Positions 43,010-52,808 of a stretch of DNA of 64,000 nt are shown one piece after another. This DNA is from Novosphingobium sp. FKTRR1 (GTDB taxonomy: Bacteria > Pseudomonadota > Alphaproteobacteria > Sphingomonadales > Sphingomonadaceae): assembly GCF_020404405.1 (NCBI RefSeq), contig NZ_JAIZDA010000009.1, positions 78,650 through 142,649 on the forward strand, written 5' to 3'. The position numbers were made by a program, and so were the translations under genes. Within the stretch, counting starts at the first letter, position 1. Each line of letters starts with the position of its first letter. A model generated the notes under the pieces. It did no database searches and had not been told where the DNA came from. It saw only the letters and a list, made by a program, of their open reading frames with translations.

Positions 43010-43996
43010 ATGGCGGCTTCACACCACAATTCGCAAAGGTCGGCACGCGGCGCGCGCATGCTGCGCACAGCGCTCGGTCCCGCCATTGCCCGCTTGCTCG
43101 AAGACCCGTCGGTCGTCGAAGTCATGCTCAATCCTGACGGACGGCTCTGGGTCGACCGCCTGTCGGAAGGGCTTTCCGATTCCGGCGAATACCTCTCTGC
43201 GGCCGATGGCGAGCGCATCGTCCGCCTCGTTGCACACCATGTCGGCGTCGAAGTGCACGCCAGTTCGCCGCGCGTATCCGCCGAGCTTCCCGAAACGGGG
43301 GAGCGGTTCGAGGGGCTGCTCCCGCCTGTCGTCGCCGCGCCCGCCTTCGCGATCCGGAAACCCGCCGTCGCGGTCTTTACGCTGGCTGACTATGTCGCTG
43401 CGGGGATTATGGCGAGCGATCAAGCCGAGGCCTTGCGCTCAGGTGTTGCCGCACGCGCCAATATCCTCGTCGCGGGCGGCACTTCGACCGGCAAGACCAC
43501 GCTTACCAACGCGCTCCTGGCCGAAGTCGCGAAGACTGACGACCGCGTCGTCATCATCGAGGACACGCGCGAGTTGCAATGCGCCGCGCCGAACCTAGTC
43601 GCCATGCGCACCAAGGATGGTGTCGCCTCACTGTCCGAACTCGTGCGCTCGTCGCTCCGCCTGCGTCCTGACCGCATTCCTATCGGCGAGGTGCGCGGGA
43701 GCGAGGCCCTCGATCTCCTGAAAGCCTGGGGGACCGGCCATCCCGGCGGGATCGGCACGATCCACGCCGGCAGCGCCATCGGCGCACTGCGGCGGATGGA
43801 GCAGCTCATCCAGGAAGCAGTCGTCACCGTGCCCCGCGCGCTGATCGCGGAAACGATCGATCTCATCGCCGTCCTCGCGGGTCGCGGTGCTTCTCGCCGC
43901 CTTGTCGAACTGGCCCTCGTCGAGGGCCTGGGGCCGGACGGCGACTACCACGTCACACCCATCATCCCTCGGCCCAAAGAAGGAGCCTGCCCATGA
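43010..43996 (+). CDS. trbB: TrbB conjugal-transfer ATPase (VirB11-like)
   Basis: 328 residues. Hexameric T4SS ATPase with Walker [15 protein letters not shown] (about 157-165), Asp box [10 protein letters not shown], Walker [15 protein letters not shown], and the His box [14 protein letters not shown]. It powers pilus assembly at the inner membrane. It starts the trb operon and its stop overlaps trbC (ATGA). Confidence 0.96.
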   Translation: MAASHHNSQRSARGARMLRTALGPAIARLLEDPSVVEVMLNPDGRLWVDRLSEGLSDSGEYLSAADGERIVRLVAHHVGVEVHASSPRVSAELPETGERFEGLLPPVVAAPAFAIRKPAVAVFTLADYVAAGIMASDQAEALRSGVAARANILVAGGTSTGKTTLTNALLAEVAKTDDRVVIIEDTRELQCAAPNLVAMRTKDGVASLSELVRSSLRLRPDRIPIGEVRGSEALDLLKAWGTGHPGGIGTIHAGSAIGALRRMEQLIQEAVVTVPRALIAETIDLIAVLAGRGASRRLVELALVEGLGPDGDYHVTPIIPRPKEGACP

Positions 43997-44325
43997 ATGC
44001 GCTTGCCCATCGTTCCTGTCGCCGCCTGACAACGGCCCTGTCTGCGCTTGTCCTCAGTGCCGTGATGGCGCCTGCTGCCCACGCTTCCGGCTCCTCGATG
44101 CCCTGGGAAGCCCCGTTGCAATCCATCCTCCAGTCGATCGAAGGCCCTGTCGCCAAGATCATCGCAGTGATCATCATCATTACCACCGGACTGACGCTGG
44201 CGTTCGGCGACACATCGGGCGGTTTCCGCCGTCTGATCCAGATCGTCTTCGGTCTCTCGATCGCCTTTGCCGCTTCGAGCTTCTTCCTCTCGTTCTTCTC
44301 GTTCGGCGGCGGAGCGCTCGTCTGA
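43993..44325 (+). CDS. trbC: TrbC pilin (VirB2-like)
   Basis: 110 residues with a signal peptide (HRSCRRLTTALSALVLSAVMAPAAHA) and two hydrophobic helices (VAKIIAVIIIITTGLTLAFG and RLIQIVFGLSIAFAASSFFLSFFSFGGGALV). It is the major pilus subunit, matured by the TraF peptidase at 34419. Its stop overlaps trbD (TGATG). Confidence 0.93.
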   Translation: MNALAHRSCRRLTTALSALVLSAVMAPAAHASGSSMPWEAPLQSILQSIEGPVAKIIAVIIIITTGLTLAFGDTSGGFRRLIQIVFGLSIAFAASSFFLSFFSFGGGALV

Positions 44326-44606
44326 TGATCGGCGGTGTCGAACAAGGCGGCGAGATCGCAGGCTATACGGTCCCGGTTCACCGGGCGCTGACCGAGCCGA
44401 TCCTTCTGGGCGGGGCGCCGCGCGGTCTCGCCATCCTGAACGGCACGCTCGCAGGCGCCGTGGGCCTTGGCCTGCGCCTCTGGCTCGTCGGCATTGGCAT
44501 CTGGGCAGTCGGCCATGTCGTCGCCGTCTGGGCCGCCAAGCGCGATCCGCTCTTTGTCGATGTGGTGCGCCGCCATTTGCGCATCCCCGGCCATCTTTCC
44601 GTCTGA
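44325..44606 (+). CDS. trbD: TrbD (VirB3-like)
   Basis: 93 residues. VPVHRALTEPILLGGAPRGLAILNGTLAGAVGLGL, then a second membrane stretch and RRHLRIPGHLSV at the C-terminus, standard for TrbD, an inner-membrane T4SS component. The ATG at 44325 overlaps the trbC stop. Confidence 0.92.
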   Translation: MIGGVEQGGEIAGYTVPVHRALTEPILLGGAPRGLAILNGTLAGAVGLGLRLWLVGIGIWAVGHVVAVWAAKRDPLFVDVVRRHLRIPGHLSV

Positions 44607-44619
44607 GGAGCGCCGATCC

Positions 44620-47058
44620 GTGTTCAACCTCGCCGAATACCGCAATCGCAACAGCCGGCTCGCAGACTTCCTGCCCTGGGCGGCTTTGGTTGGCCAAGGG
44701 ATGGTCCTCAACAAGGACGGAAGCTTTCAGCGCACGGCTCAGTTCCGAGGACCGGACCTCGATTCCGCGGTGCCTGCCGAACTGGTGGCCGTGGCAGGGC
44801 GGCTCAACAACGCCTTCCGCCGCCTCGGATCGGGCTGGGCGATCTTCGTCGAGGCCGATCGCCACGCCGCTGCCCATTACCCTGACAGCCGGTTTCCCGA
44901 CGCGGCCTCGGCGCTGGTCGATGCCGAGCGCAAGGCCGATTTCGAGGAAGCCGGCGCACACTTCGAGTCCGCCTACTTCCTCACCATCTGCTATCTGCCA
45001 CCGGCGGAAGACGCCTCCCGCGCGGAAAGCTGGCTCTATGAGGGCCGGGAGCATTCCGGCATCGCGCCATTCGAAGTGCTCTCTGGTTTTGCCGACCGCA
45101 CCGATCGCATCCTGCGACTGATCGAAACCTTCATGCCCGAATGCCGCTGGCTCGATGATGCCGAGACGCTGACCTACCTCCACGGCTGCGTATCGACCAA
45201 ACGCCATCGGGTCCGCGTCCCTGAAACGCCGATGTATCTCGACGCGCTGCTCGCCGATCGGCCGCTTACCGGCGGCCTCGAGCCGCGCCTCGGCGCATCG
45301 CATTTGCGCGTTCTCACCATCACGGGCTTTCCCACGGCCACGACGCCCGGTCTACTCGACGAACTCAATCGTTTGGCATTTCCCTATCGCTGGGCAACCC
45401 GCGCGATCCTGCTCGACAAGACCGATGCGACTAAGCTGCTGACCAAGATCAGGCGGCAATGGTTCGCCAAGCGCAAAAGCGTCGCTGCAATCCTGAAAGA
45501 GGTAATGACCAACGAGGCATCGATCCTGGTCGATACCGACGCGGCGAACAAGGCCGCCGACGCCGACCTCGCACTCCAGGAACTCGGGGCGGACTATGCA
45601 GGCATGGCCTATGTCACAGCGACCGTGACGGTCTGGGATACCGATCCGCGCACCGCCGATGAAAAGCTGCGCCTTGTCGAGAAGATCATCCAGGGCCGCG
45701 ATTTCACCGCCAGCCCGGAAACCATCAACGCGGTCGATGCTTGGCTCGGCTCCCTGCCGGGGCATGTCTACGCCAACGTCCGGCAGCCGCCCATCAGCAC
45801 TTTGAACCTCGCCCACATGATACCCTTGTCAGCGGTGTGGGCGGGGCCGGAACGGGACGAGCATTTTGCAGCCCCCCCACTGCTCTTCGGCAAGACCGAA
45901 GGCTCGACCCCGTTCCGGTTTTCCCTTCACGTCGGCGATGTCGGGCACACGCTCGTCGTTGGCCCAACGGGCGCGGGCAAGTCCGTTCTTCTTGCGCTCA
46001 TGGCGCTCCAGTTCCGCCGCTATACCGGAGCCCACGTCTTCGCCTTCGATTTCGGCGGTTCGATCCGGGCAGCCGCGATCGCCATGGGCGGCGACTGGCA
46101 CGATCTCGGTGGCGGTCTCACCGACGCCGCAGAAACCTCGGTCAACCTGCAACCGCTCTCGCGGGTCGATGATCTCGCCGAACGCGGCTGGGCTGCCGAC
46201 TGGATCGGCGCGATCCTGACGCGCGAAGGCGTGGCAATGACGCCCGATGTGAAGGAGCATGTCTGGACCGCGCTAACCTCACTGGCCTCAGCTCCCGTCG
46301 ATGAGCGGACCGTCACAGGCCTTGCGGTCCTGCTCCAGTCCAATGACCTGAAACAGGCGCTTCGTCCCTATTGCGTCGGCGGCGCCTACGGCCGCCTGCT
46401 CGATGCCGAGGCCGAATATCTCGGCAGCGCCACAGTGCAGGCGTTCGAGACCGAGGGACTGATCGGCACCGGAGCGGCATCGGCGGTCCTGGCCTATCTC
46501 TTCCACCGGATCGAAGACCGGCTCGACGGATCGCCAACGCTCATCATCATCGACGAAGGCTGGCTCGCGCTCGACGACGAGGGATTCGCCAGCCAGCTGC
46601 GCGAATGGCTGAAAACACTGCGCAAGAAGAACGCCAGCGTCGTTTTCGCCACACAGTCACTGTCCGACATCGACGGCTCGCCGATCGCGCCCGCCATCAT
46701 CGAGAGCTGCCAGACTAGGCTGCTCCTCCCCAATGAACGCGCGATCGAGCCTCAGATCACGGCCATCTATCGCCGCTTCGGGCTCAACGATCGCCAGATC
46801 GAGATCATCGCGAGGGCAGCCCCCAAGCGCGACTATTACTGCCAGTCCCGGCGCGGCAACCGGCTGTTCGAGCTGGGTCTGTCCGACGTCGCACTGGCGC
46901 TCTGCGCTGCCTCATCGAAGACCGATCAGGCTGCCATTGCCAAGATCCTCAGCGAGCACGGACGCGAAGCCTTCCTTATCCAATGGCTTCAACACCGCGG
47001 GCTCGGCTGGGCCGCTGACCTCGTCCCCAACCTCACAAACCAGGACAAAGCCCCATGA
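44620..47058 (+). CDS. trbE: TrbE ATPase (VirB4-like)
   Basis: 812 residues. FNLAEYRNRNSRLADFLPWAALV at the N-terminus, the CagE/TrbE middle domain, Walker A GPTGAGKSV (about 450), and Walker B LIIIDEGWLALDDEGF. It drives substrate transport and pilus biogenesis. The start is GTG at 44620 with GAGGAG upstream; the longer frame from 44467 runs inside trbD. The stop overlaps trbJ (ATGA). Confidence 0.95.
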   Translation: MFNLAEYRNRNSRLADFLPWAALVGQGMVLNKDGSFQRTAQFRGPDLDSAVPAELVAVAGRLNNAFRRLGSGWAIFVEADRHAAAHYPDSRFPDAASALVDAERKADFEEAGAHFESAYFLTICYLPPAEDASRAESWLYEGREHSGIAPFEVLSGFADRTDRILRLIETFMPECRWLDDAETLTYLHGCVSTKRHRVRVPETPMYLDALLADRPLTGGLEPRLGASHLRVLTITGFPTATTPGLLDELNRLAFPYRWATRAILLDKTDATKLLTKIRRQWFAKRKSVAAILKEVMTNEASILVDTDAANKAADADLALQELGADYAGMAYVTATVTVWDTDPRTADEKLRLVEKIIQGRDFTASPETINAVDAWLGSLPGHVYANVRQPPISTLNLAHMIPLSAVWAGPERDEHFAAPPLLFGKTEGSTPFRFSLHVGDVGHTLVVGPTGAGKSVLLALMALQFRRYTGAHVFAFDFGGSIRAAAIAMGGDWHDLGGGLTDAAETSVNLQPLSRVDDLAERGWAADWIGAILTREGVAMTPDVKEHVWTALTSLASAPVDERTVTGLAVLLQSNDLKQALRPYCVGGAYGRLLDAEAEYLGSATVQAFETEGLIGTGAASAVLAYLFHRIEDRLDGSPTLIIIDEGWLALDDEGFASQLREWLKTLRKKNASVVFATQSLSDIDGSPIAPAIIESCQTRLLLPNERAIEPQITAIYRRFGLNDRQIEIIARAAPKRDYYCQSRRGNRLFELGLSDVALALCAASSKTDQAAIAKILSEHGREAFLIQWLQHRGLGWAADLVPNLTNQDKAP

Positions 47059-47828
47059 AACTGCGCCGCTCGCGCAGCGTTCGGCTCATTGCCGCGCTGC
47101 TTGTCGCCCCTGTGGCCCTCACTCCGATACTGGCAGCGCCGGCTTACGCACAATTCGGGTTCGGCGGGATCGTCTACGACCCCTCGAACTACGCGCAAAA
47201 TGTGCTGACGGCGGCGCGATCGCTCCAGCAGATCACGAACCAGATCACCTCACTCCAAAATCAGGCGCAGTCGCTGATCAATCAGGCCCGCAACCTCGCA
47301 AGCCTGCCCTATTCAGCGCTCCAGCAGCTCCAGCAGTCGGTACAGCGCACCCAGTCGCTGCTGAGCCAGGCCCAGAACATCGCCTATGACGTGCAGTCGA
47401 TCGACCGCGCTTTTCAGCTCAAATATGGCAGCACCGCCATGTCGCCGAGCGATACCCAGCTCATCGCCGATGCGCGCACGCGTTGGCAGAATACGGTGGG
47501 CGGCTTGCAGGATGCCATGCGCGTGCAGGCCGGTGTCGTTGGCAATATCGACACCAACCGTACCCAGATGTCGGCGCTCATCAGCCAGAGCCAGGGCGCA
47601 ACCGGAGCCTTGCAGGCAGCACAAGCCGGAAACCAGCTCCTCGCACTTCAGGCACAGCAACTGGCCGACCTCACCGCGCTCATCGCGGCCAACGGCCGGG
47701 CGCAGGCGCTCCAGTCGGCTGAACAGGCGGCTGCGGCGGCACAGGGTCAGGAACAGCGCCGCCGATTCCTGACGCCCGGAACCGGCTATCAACCCGGCAA
47801 CGCCAAGATGTTCCAGTCGGGCAATTGA
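47055..47828 (+). CDS. trbJ: TrbJ (VirB5-like) periplasmic protein
   Basis: 257 residues with a signal peptide (SVRLIAALLVAPVALTPILAAPAYAQ). Gln/Asn-rich helices QQITNQITSLQNQAQSLINQARNLASLPYSALQQLQQ match TrbJ, a minor pilus/assembly component that in IncP also gives entry exclusion with TrbK. Confidence 0.93.
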   Translation: MKLRRSRSVRLIAALLVAPVALTPILAAPAYAQFGFGGIVYDPSNYAQNVLTAARSLQQITNQITSLQNQAQSLINQARNLASLPYSALQQLQQSVQRTQSLLSQAQNIAYDVQSIDRAFQLKYGSTAMSPSDTQLIADARTRWQNTVGGLQDAMRVQAGVVGNIDTNRTQMSALISQSQGATGALQAAQAGNQLLALQAQQLADLTALIAANGRAQALQSAEQAAAAAQGQEQRRRFLTPGTGYQPGNAKMFQSGN

Positions 47829-47837
47829 GGTCAGACG

Positions 47838-48128
47838 ATGGACGGCAAGACCCTCGCACGCATCGGCGCCGTTGTTTTCTTGGCCCTCGCGGTCACGGCA
47901 ACCGCGATCGACATGAGCCGCCGCGATCCAGCGCCGGGGACGACATCGGCAAAGGTGCCATCCATCGTTACCCAAGATCCACTCGACGCGCAGCTTGCCC
48001 GCTGCTCCGAGGCGGGCGAGGCCGGTGCACACGATCCGCAATGCCTGAAGGCCTGGGCCGACAATCGCCGTCGCTTCCTCGGATCTGAGCCGGAGCAGTC
48101 TGCATCCGATCCCACGGAGGTCCGCTGA
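47838..48128 (+). CDS. trbK: TrbK-type small membrane protein
   Basis: 96 residues. One N-terminal helix (GAVVFLALAVTATAIDMSRR), then a region with two Cys (LARCSEAGEAGAHDPQCLKAWADNRRRFLG), matching the alternative TrbK family between trbJ and trbL. Likely entry exclusion. Homology to IncP TrbK is by position rather than strong sequence. Confidence 0.82.
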   Translation: MDGKTLARIGAVVFLALAVTATAIDMSRRDPAPGTTSAKVPSIVTQDPLDAQLARCSEAGEAGAHDPQCLKAWADNRRRFLGSEPEQSASDPTEVR

Positions 48129-48129
48129 C

Positions 48130-49464
48130 ATGGGCGGCACCGGCGTCATCGACCATTTTCTCGAGGTCTTCACCCGCTACATCGACGGCGGCTTCGGTCT
48201 CCTGCACGGCGAAGTCGCATTCATTGCCACGACGCTGGTCGTCATCGACGTGACGCTTGCCGCGCTGTTCTGGTCGTGGGGTGCCGACGACGACATCATG
48301 GCGCGCCTGATCAAGAAGACGCTGTTCGTCGGCATGTTCGCCTACATCATCGGCAACTGGAACAACCTCGCCCGTATCGTCTTCGAAAGCTTCGCCGGCC
48401 TTGGTCTCAAGGCGAGCGGATCGGGCTTCAGCACCGCCGACCTCCTCAGCCCCGGCAAGGTCGCGCAGACTGGGCTCGATGCCGGGCGGCCGCTGCTCGA
48501 CTCGATCTCCAACATGATGGGCTACTGGTCCTTCTTCGAGAACTTCATCCAGATCGCCGTCATGCTCTTCGCCTGGGCGCTGGTGCTGCTCGCCTTCTTC
48601 GTCCTTGCGATCCAGCTTTTCGTCACCCTGATCGAGTTCAAGCTGACGACGCTCGCAGGCTTTGTGCTCATACCCTTCGGCCTCTTCGGCAAAAGCGCCT
48701 TCATGGCCGAACGCGTGCTCGGCAATGTGATTTCGTCTGGCATCAAAGTCCTGGTGCTCGCCGTCATCGTCGGCATCGGCTCGACGCTGTTCTCCGAGTT
48801 CACAGCAGGCTTCGGCGGTGCGACGCCAACGATCGACGAGGCCATGGCCATCGTTCTTGCCGCCCTGTCGCTGCTCGGCCTTGGCATCTTCGGACCGGGC
48901 ATTGCGAACGGCATCGTCTCGGGCGGACCGCAACTCGGTGCAGGCGCTGCTGTCGGGACCGGCCTCGCCGCCGGCGGCATGGCCGTTGCCGGGGCAGCCG
49001 CTGCCGGAGCGGTCGCATCAGGCGGGGCCGCATTGGCAAGCGGGGCCGCTGCCGCCGCGCGCGGCGGTGCAACGCTCGCAGGAGGAGCATCGACCGCCTA
49101 TAGTTTGGGTGCGGCCGAAAAGACCGGCGTTGCCAGCGTCGCTTCGGGCCTCGGCAGTGTCGCCAGCACCGGCGCTCAAGCCGCCGCTTCACCGTTCAAA
49201 CGGGCCGCTTCGAAAACCGCCGACAGCTTCAAGTCCAGCTATCAGGCGGGTGCTGATGCCGCCGCCGGGATCGCTGGCGGAGCCACCGAAGGCGACCCCG
49301 CCGCAACCACTTCATCGCCGCCCCCGGAAGGCCAGCCCGATTGGGCCAAGCGCATGAAGCGCAATCAGCAGCTTTCCCAAGGCGTCCAGGTCGCCGCCCA
49401 CGCCGTCAAAGCCGGCGACAGCCACGGCGGCGGCGCTTCTATCAACCTTTCCGAAAGCGACTGA
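48130..49464 (+). CDS. trbL: TrbL (VirB6-like) inner-membrane protein
   Basis: 444 residues, about six membrane helices (for example VAFIATTLVVIDVTLAALFWSW; FIQIAVMLFAWALVLLAFFVLAIQLFVTLIEF), then an Ala/Gly-rich C-terminus. TrbL forms part of the inner-membrane channel. The low-complexity tail (AAAAARGG...) is normal for the family in alphaproteobacteria. Confidence 0.94.
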   Translation: MGGTGVIDHFLEVFTRYIDGGFGLLHGEVAFIATTLVVIDVTLAALFWSWGADDDIMARLIKKTLFVGMFAYIIGNWNNLARIVFESFAGLGLKASGSGFSTADLLSPGKVAQTGLDAGRPLLDSISNMMGYWSFFENFIQIAVMLFAWALVLLAFFVLAIQLFVTLIEFKLTTLAGFVLIPFGLFGKSAFMAERVLGNVISSGIKVLVLAVIVGIGSTLFSEFTAGFGGATPTIDEAMAIVLAALSLLGLGIFGPGIANGIVSGGPQLGAGAAVGTGLAAGGMAVAGAAAAGAVASGGAALASGAAAAARGGATLAGGASTAYSLGAAEKTGVASVASGLGSVASTGAQAAASPFKRAASKTADSFKSSYQAGADAAAGIAGGATEGDPAATTSSPPPEGQPDWAKRMKRNQQLSQGVQVAAHAVKAGDSHGGGASINLSESD

Positions 49465-49467
49465 CCC

Positions 49468-50157
49468 ATGAGCATCTTCAAACGCCCCTCGACCCATTAC
49501 GGTAAATTGCCCACGCCCGAGACGCCTTATCAGCGCGCTGCACAGATCTGGGATGACCGCATCGGGTCGGCCCGCGTCCAGGCCCGCAACTGGCGGCTCA
49601 TGGCCTTCGGCTTACTCACCCTGTCGGCAGGCCTTTCGGCGGCACTGGTCTGGCAGACCGCCAGCGGCTCCATCGTACCCTGGGTGGTGCAGGTCGACCA
49701 TCTTGGACAGGCTCAGGCTGTTGCTCCAGCGACCGCCGACTATCAGCCGAGCGACCCGCAGATCGCGTTCTATCTCGCGCGCTTTATCGAGCAGGTCAGG
49801 AGCATCCCCGCCGACCCGATCATCGTGCGCCAGAACTGGCTGCGCGCCTACGACTTCACCACTCAGGCCGGGGCGCTGGCGCTGGGCGATTATGCCCGTG
49901 CCAATGATCCCTTCGCCAAGGTCGGCAAGACGCAGGTGGCGATCGACGTTTCCAGCGTGATCAGGGCATCGCCGACCTCGTTCCGCGTGGCCTGGGTCCA
50001 GCGCACCTATCAGGACGGCGCGCTCGCAGCGACGGAACGCTGGACCGCCATCCTCACCATCGCCGTGCAACCGCCCCGCGATCCCGAGAAACTCCGGGCC
50101 AATCCGCTCGGCATCTACGTCAACGCCATCAACTGGTCGAAGGAGCTTGGACAATGA
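49468..50157 (+). CDS. trbF: TrbF (VirB8-like)
   Basis: 229 residues. N-terminal TPYQRAAQIWDDRIGSARVQARNWRLMAFG, one membrane helix, and a periplasmic NTF2-like domain with FIEQVRSIPADPIIVRQNWLRAYDF and NPLGIYVNAINWSKEL. Assembly-core component bridging inner-membrane parts. Overlaps trbG (ATGA). Confidence 0.95.
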   Translation: MSIFKRPSTHYGKLPTPETPYQRAAQIWDDRIGSARVQARNWRLMAFGLLTLSAGLSAALVWQTASGSIVPWVVQVDHLGQAQAVAPATADYQPSDPQIAFYLARFIEQVRSIPADPIIVRQNWLRAYDFTTQAGALALGDYARANDPFAKVGKTQVAIDVSSVIRASPTSFRVAWVQRTYQDGALAATERWTAILTIAVQPPRDPEKLRANPLGIYVNAINWSKELGQ

Positions 50158-51218
50158 AACCCACCTTGCGCAATGCCTTGAGCCCGAGTGTGGATTTCCC
50201 GGCTTTCCTCTTCGCTGTCATCCCGGCCGTGCGGAACTCCGCGCTGCCCCTGCTGCTTTGCACGTCAACGCTCGGCGGCTGTGCCACGGTGCAGAAGCCG
50301 CCCGCCATCAGTTTCGACGATGCCCCGGCCGCCGTGCAATCGGTCGAACCACCGTTGCCGATCAAGGTCGTGGAACTCCCACAGGTTCTACCCTTGCCGG
50401 GGCAGCTGAAGCCGGTCGGCAGGGACGGGTCGCCACCGCCCGACTCGCCCGACCCGGCCTCTCGCGTGAACGCCGCCAATGCCGCAGCACGAATGCAGCC
50501 TGTCAGGAACGGCTTCATCAACGCCATCCAGGTCTACCCGTTTGTCGATGGGGCGCTCTATCAGGTCTATACCGCGCCGGGGCAGATCACCGACATCAGC
50601 CTGCAACCCGGCGAACAACTCGTCGGTGCCGGCCCGGTCGCGGCCGGTGACACGGTGCGCTGGATCATCGGTGATACCGAAAGCGGCATCGGCTCAGCGC
50701 GGCAGGTCCACATCCTCGTCAAACCGACGCGCGCCTCGCTGATGACCAACCTCGTCATCAACACCACCCAGCGCACCTATCACATCGAGCTGCGCTCGAC
50801 CGAGAAGACCTACATGGCCTCTGTCTCGTGGCAGTATCCGCAAGACCAGCTCATTGCGCTTCGCCGTCAGAACGCCGAGGCAAGGGCCGCCGAGCCCGTA
50901 GCGTCGGGCATTGATCTCGCCCGCGTCAATTTCCGCTACGACATCGTGGGCGATCGGGCGGCGTGGAAGCCACTGCGGGCATTTGACGATGGTCGCCAGG
51001 TCTTCATCGAATTCCCGCGCGGTGTTGCCCAAGGGGAGATGCCGCCGATCTTCGTGGTCGGCCCTGAAGGCAACACCTCCGAACTGGTGAATTACCGGGT
51101 CCGCGCCAACTACATGATCGTTGACCGGCTCTTTGCAGCCGCGGAACTACGCTTCGGGTCCGGCAAGCACCAGCAGCGGGTCCGGATCTCCCGTACCGAC
51201 GGGAGGCCGGCATCGTGA
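50154..51218 (+). CDS. trbG: TrbG (VirB9-like) outer-membrane core protein
   Basis: 354 residues. A signal sequence with a lipobox-like LGGC (STLGGCATVQK) is followed by the VirB9 fold: FVDGALYQVYTAPGQITDISLQPGE, RWIIGD, VHILVKPTRASLMTNLVI and DDGRQVFIEFPRGV. Part of the outer-membrane core complex with TrbI. Overlaps trbI. Confidence 0.94.
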   Translation: MKPTLRNALSPSVDFPAFLFAVIPAVRNSALPLLLCTSTLGGCATVQKPPAISFDDAPAAVQSVEPPLPIKVVELPQVLPLPGQLKPVGRDGSPPPDSPDPASRVNAANAAARMQPVRNGFINAIQVYPFVDGALYQVYTAPGQITDISLQPGEQLVGAGPVAAGDTVRWIIGDTESGIGSARQVHILVKPTRASLMTNLVINTTQRTYHIELRSTEKTYMASVSWQYPQDQLIALRRQNAEARAAEPVASGIDLARVNFRYDIVGDRAAWKPLRAFDDGRQVFIEFPRGVAQGEMPPIFVVGPEGNTSELVNYRVRANYMIVDRLFAAAELRFGSGKHQQRVRISRTDGRPAS

Positions 51219-52477
51219 CCGAACAGAAGGAACCCGAAAAGGGAGACGGTGGAGCGCCGCAGGGTTCTGCCCTGCCGGACGCGGACGGTGATGATAACGC
51301 ACTGCCGCTTGTCGGCGAGCCGGTCGCGCGCATGCGACTGCGGCCAGAACCGCCTCGTGTGACACGCCTGTCGCGCAAGGTGCTGGCCGGGGTCGGTATC
51401 GTGACCGGCCTCGGAATTGGGGGCACGCTGATCTACGCGCTCCAGGCCCAGCACGGCGGCAAGGCGACCGAGGAACTCTACACGACGGATGGTCGCAGCG
51501 CTCCGGATGGCTTGGCGGGGCTACCCAAGGACTATAGTGCGGTCCCGCGGCTTGGGCCGCCGCTTCCGGGCGACCTTGGGCGACCAATTCTCAATGCCCA
51601 GAATAACGGCCAGCCAGTTCCTACACCTGGCATGGCGCCGCAAGCCGCCGCGCCAACCGGTCCCGATCCTGAAATTCAACGCCGCCGTCAGGAATTGGAG
51701 GCGGCACGGACGGCTCGCCTGTTCTCGGCTTCCCAGGCGGTCACCGGGAATGCTTCGCCTGCCCCGCAGTCCGGTGCAGCCCCGACCGACCTTGCCGGTC
51801 TCGGTCTTGCGCCGCAGCCGGCCACACCGACGGCGCAGGACCGCCAACTCGCGTTCCTCGGGCAAACACCCGACAAGCGCACGATTGCGCCCGACCGGGT
51901 CATGGCGCCTGCCTCTGCCAATGTCCTTCAGGCGGGCGCTGTCATTCCCGCTGCCCTGATCACCGGAATCCGCTCCGACGTGCCCGGCCAGATCACCGCG
52001 CAGGTCACGCAGAACGTCTATGACAGCCCCACTGGTCGCATCCTCTTGGTGCCTCAAGGAACGCGGATCATCGGCCAGTATGACAGCGGCGTCGGCTTCG
52101 GCCAGCGCCGGGTCCTGCTGGTCTGGAGCCGCCTCATCATGCCAGACGGACGCTCCATCGTCCTTGAACGGCAACCCGGCGCCAACGCCGAAGGCTATGC
52201 CGGCCTGGAAGATGGCGTCGATTTCCACTGGGGCGAGATGTTCAAGGCTGCGGCGCTTTCGACGCTGCTTTCGGTGGGTGCTGAGGCGGGTACAAGCCAG
52301 AACGAGAGCAGCCTGGTGCAGGCGCTGCGCACGGGGGCTTCGAACAGCATCAGCCAGACTGGCCAGCAGATCGTCAGCCGGCAGCTCGGAATCGCGCCCA
52401 CTTTGACCATCAGGCCCGGCTTCCCGGTCCGGGTAATGGTGACCCGCGACCTTGTCCTTGAACCCTACGGAGGCTGA
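51215..52477 (+). CDS. trbI: TrbI (VirB10-like)
   Basis: 420 residues. Cytoplasmic tail, one membrane helix (VLAGVGIVTGLGIGGTLIYAL), a Pro-rich spacer, and a VirB10 domain with VIPAALITGIRSDVPGQITAQVTQNVYDS, LLVPQGTRIIGQYDSGVGFGQ and FPVRVMVTRDLVLEPYGG. Spans both membranes in the core complex. Start at 51215 overlaps trbG by 4 bases. Confidence 0.95.
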   Translation: MTEQKEPEKGDGGAPQGSALPDADGDDNALPLVGEPVARMRLRPEPPRVTRLSRKVLAGVGIVTGLGIGGTLIYALQAQHGGKATEELYTTDGRSAPDGLAGLPKDYSAVPRLGPPLPGDLGRPILNAQNNGQPVPTPGMAPQAAAPTGPDPEIQRRRQELEAARTARLFSASQAVTGNASPAPQSGAAPTDLAGLGLAPQPATPTAQDRQLAFLGQTPDKRTIAPDRVMAPASANVLQAGAVIPAALITGIRSDVPGQITAQVTQNVYDSPTGRILLVPQGTRIIGQYDSGVGFGQRRVLLVWSRLIMPDGRSIVLERQPGANAEGYAGLEDGVDFHWGEMFKAAALSTLLSVGAEAGTSQNESSLVQALRTGASNSISQTGQQIVSRQLGIAPTLTIRPGFPVRVMVTRDLVLEPYGG

Positions 52478-52478
52478 G

Positions 52479-52715
52479 ATGGCAAAGCTGAAATTGGGGC
52501 CGATCGCAGACGACAAGCCGGTCAAGATCACATTGGAATTGCCGGCGAGCCTACACCGCGACCTCGTGGCCTATGCGGCTATCCTGGGTCGCGAAGCGGG
52601 GCAGGCGAGCGGCGATCCCATCCGCCTGATCGTTCCCATGCTCGAGCGCTTCGTGGCCTCAGACCGGGGCTTTGCCAAAGCCAGGCGTGATGCCGAACGC
52701 CGAAACGGAGAATGA
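52479..52715 (+). CDS. DUF2274 protein
   Basis: 78 residues: MAKLKLGPIADDKPVKITLELPASLHRDLVAYAAILGREAGQ. DUF2274 regularly follows trbI in Trb-type ICEs; the KITLELPASLHRDLVAYA segment looks RHH-like, so DNA binding is possible. It starts one base after the trbI stop region and closes the trb operon. Confidence 0.88.
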   Translation: MAKLKLGPIADDKPVKITLELPASLHRDLVAYAAILGREAGQASGDPIRLIVPMLERFVASDRGFAKARRDAERRNGE

Positions 52716-52730
52716 TAGCCTGGACTGGCT

Positions 52731-52760
52731 TGTCCGAAATCCGCATGCAGATTTCGGACA
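52731..52760. terminator. 11-bp inverted repeat between convergent genes
   Basis: TGTCCGAAATC and GATTTCGGACA, spacer 8 bases, between DUF2274 and LysR. A second, weaker nested pair (CCTCTC...GAGAGG) follows. No T-run; may be a factor-assisted terminator or a binding site. Confidence 0.5.
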
Positions 52761-52808
52761 CGGGACAACCGGGCCTCTCACTGTTGGTCCCCTCGAGACC
52801 GAGAGGTC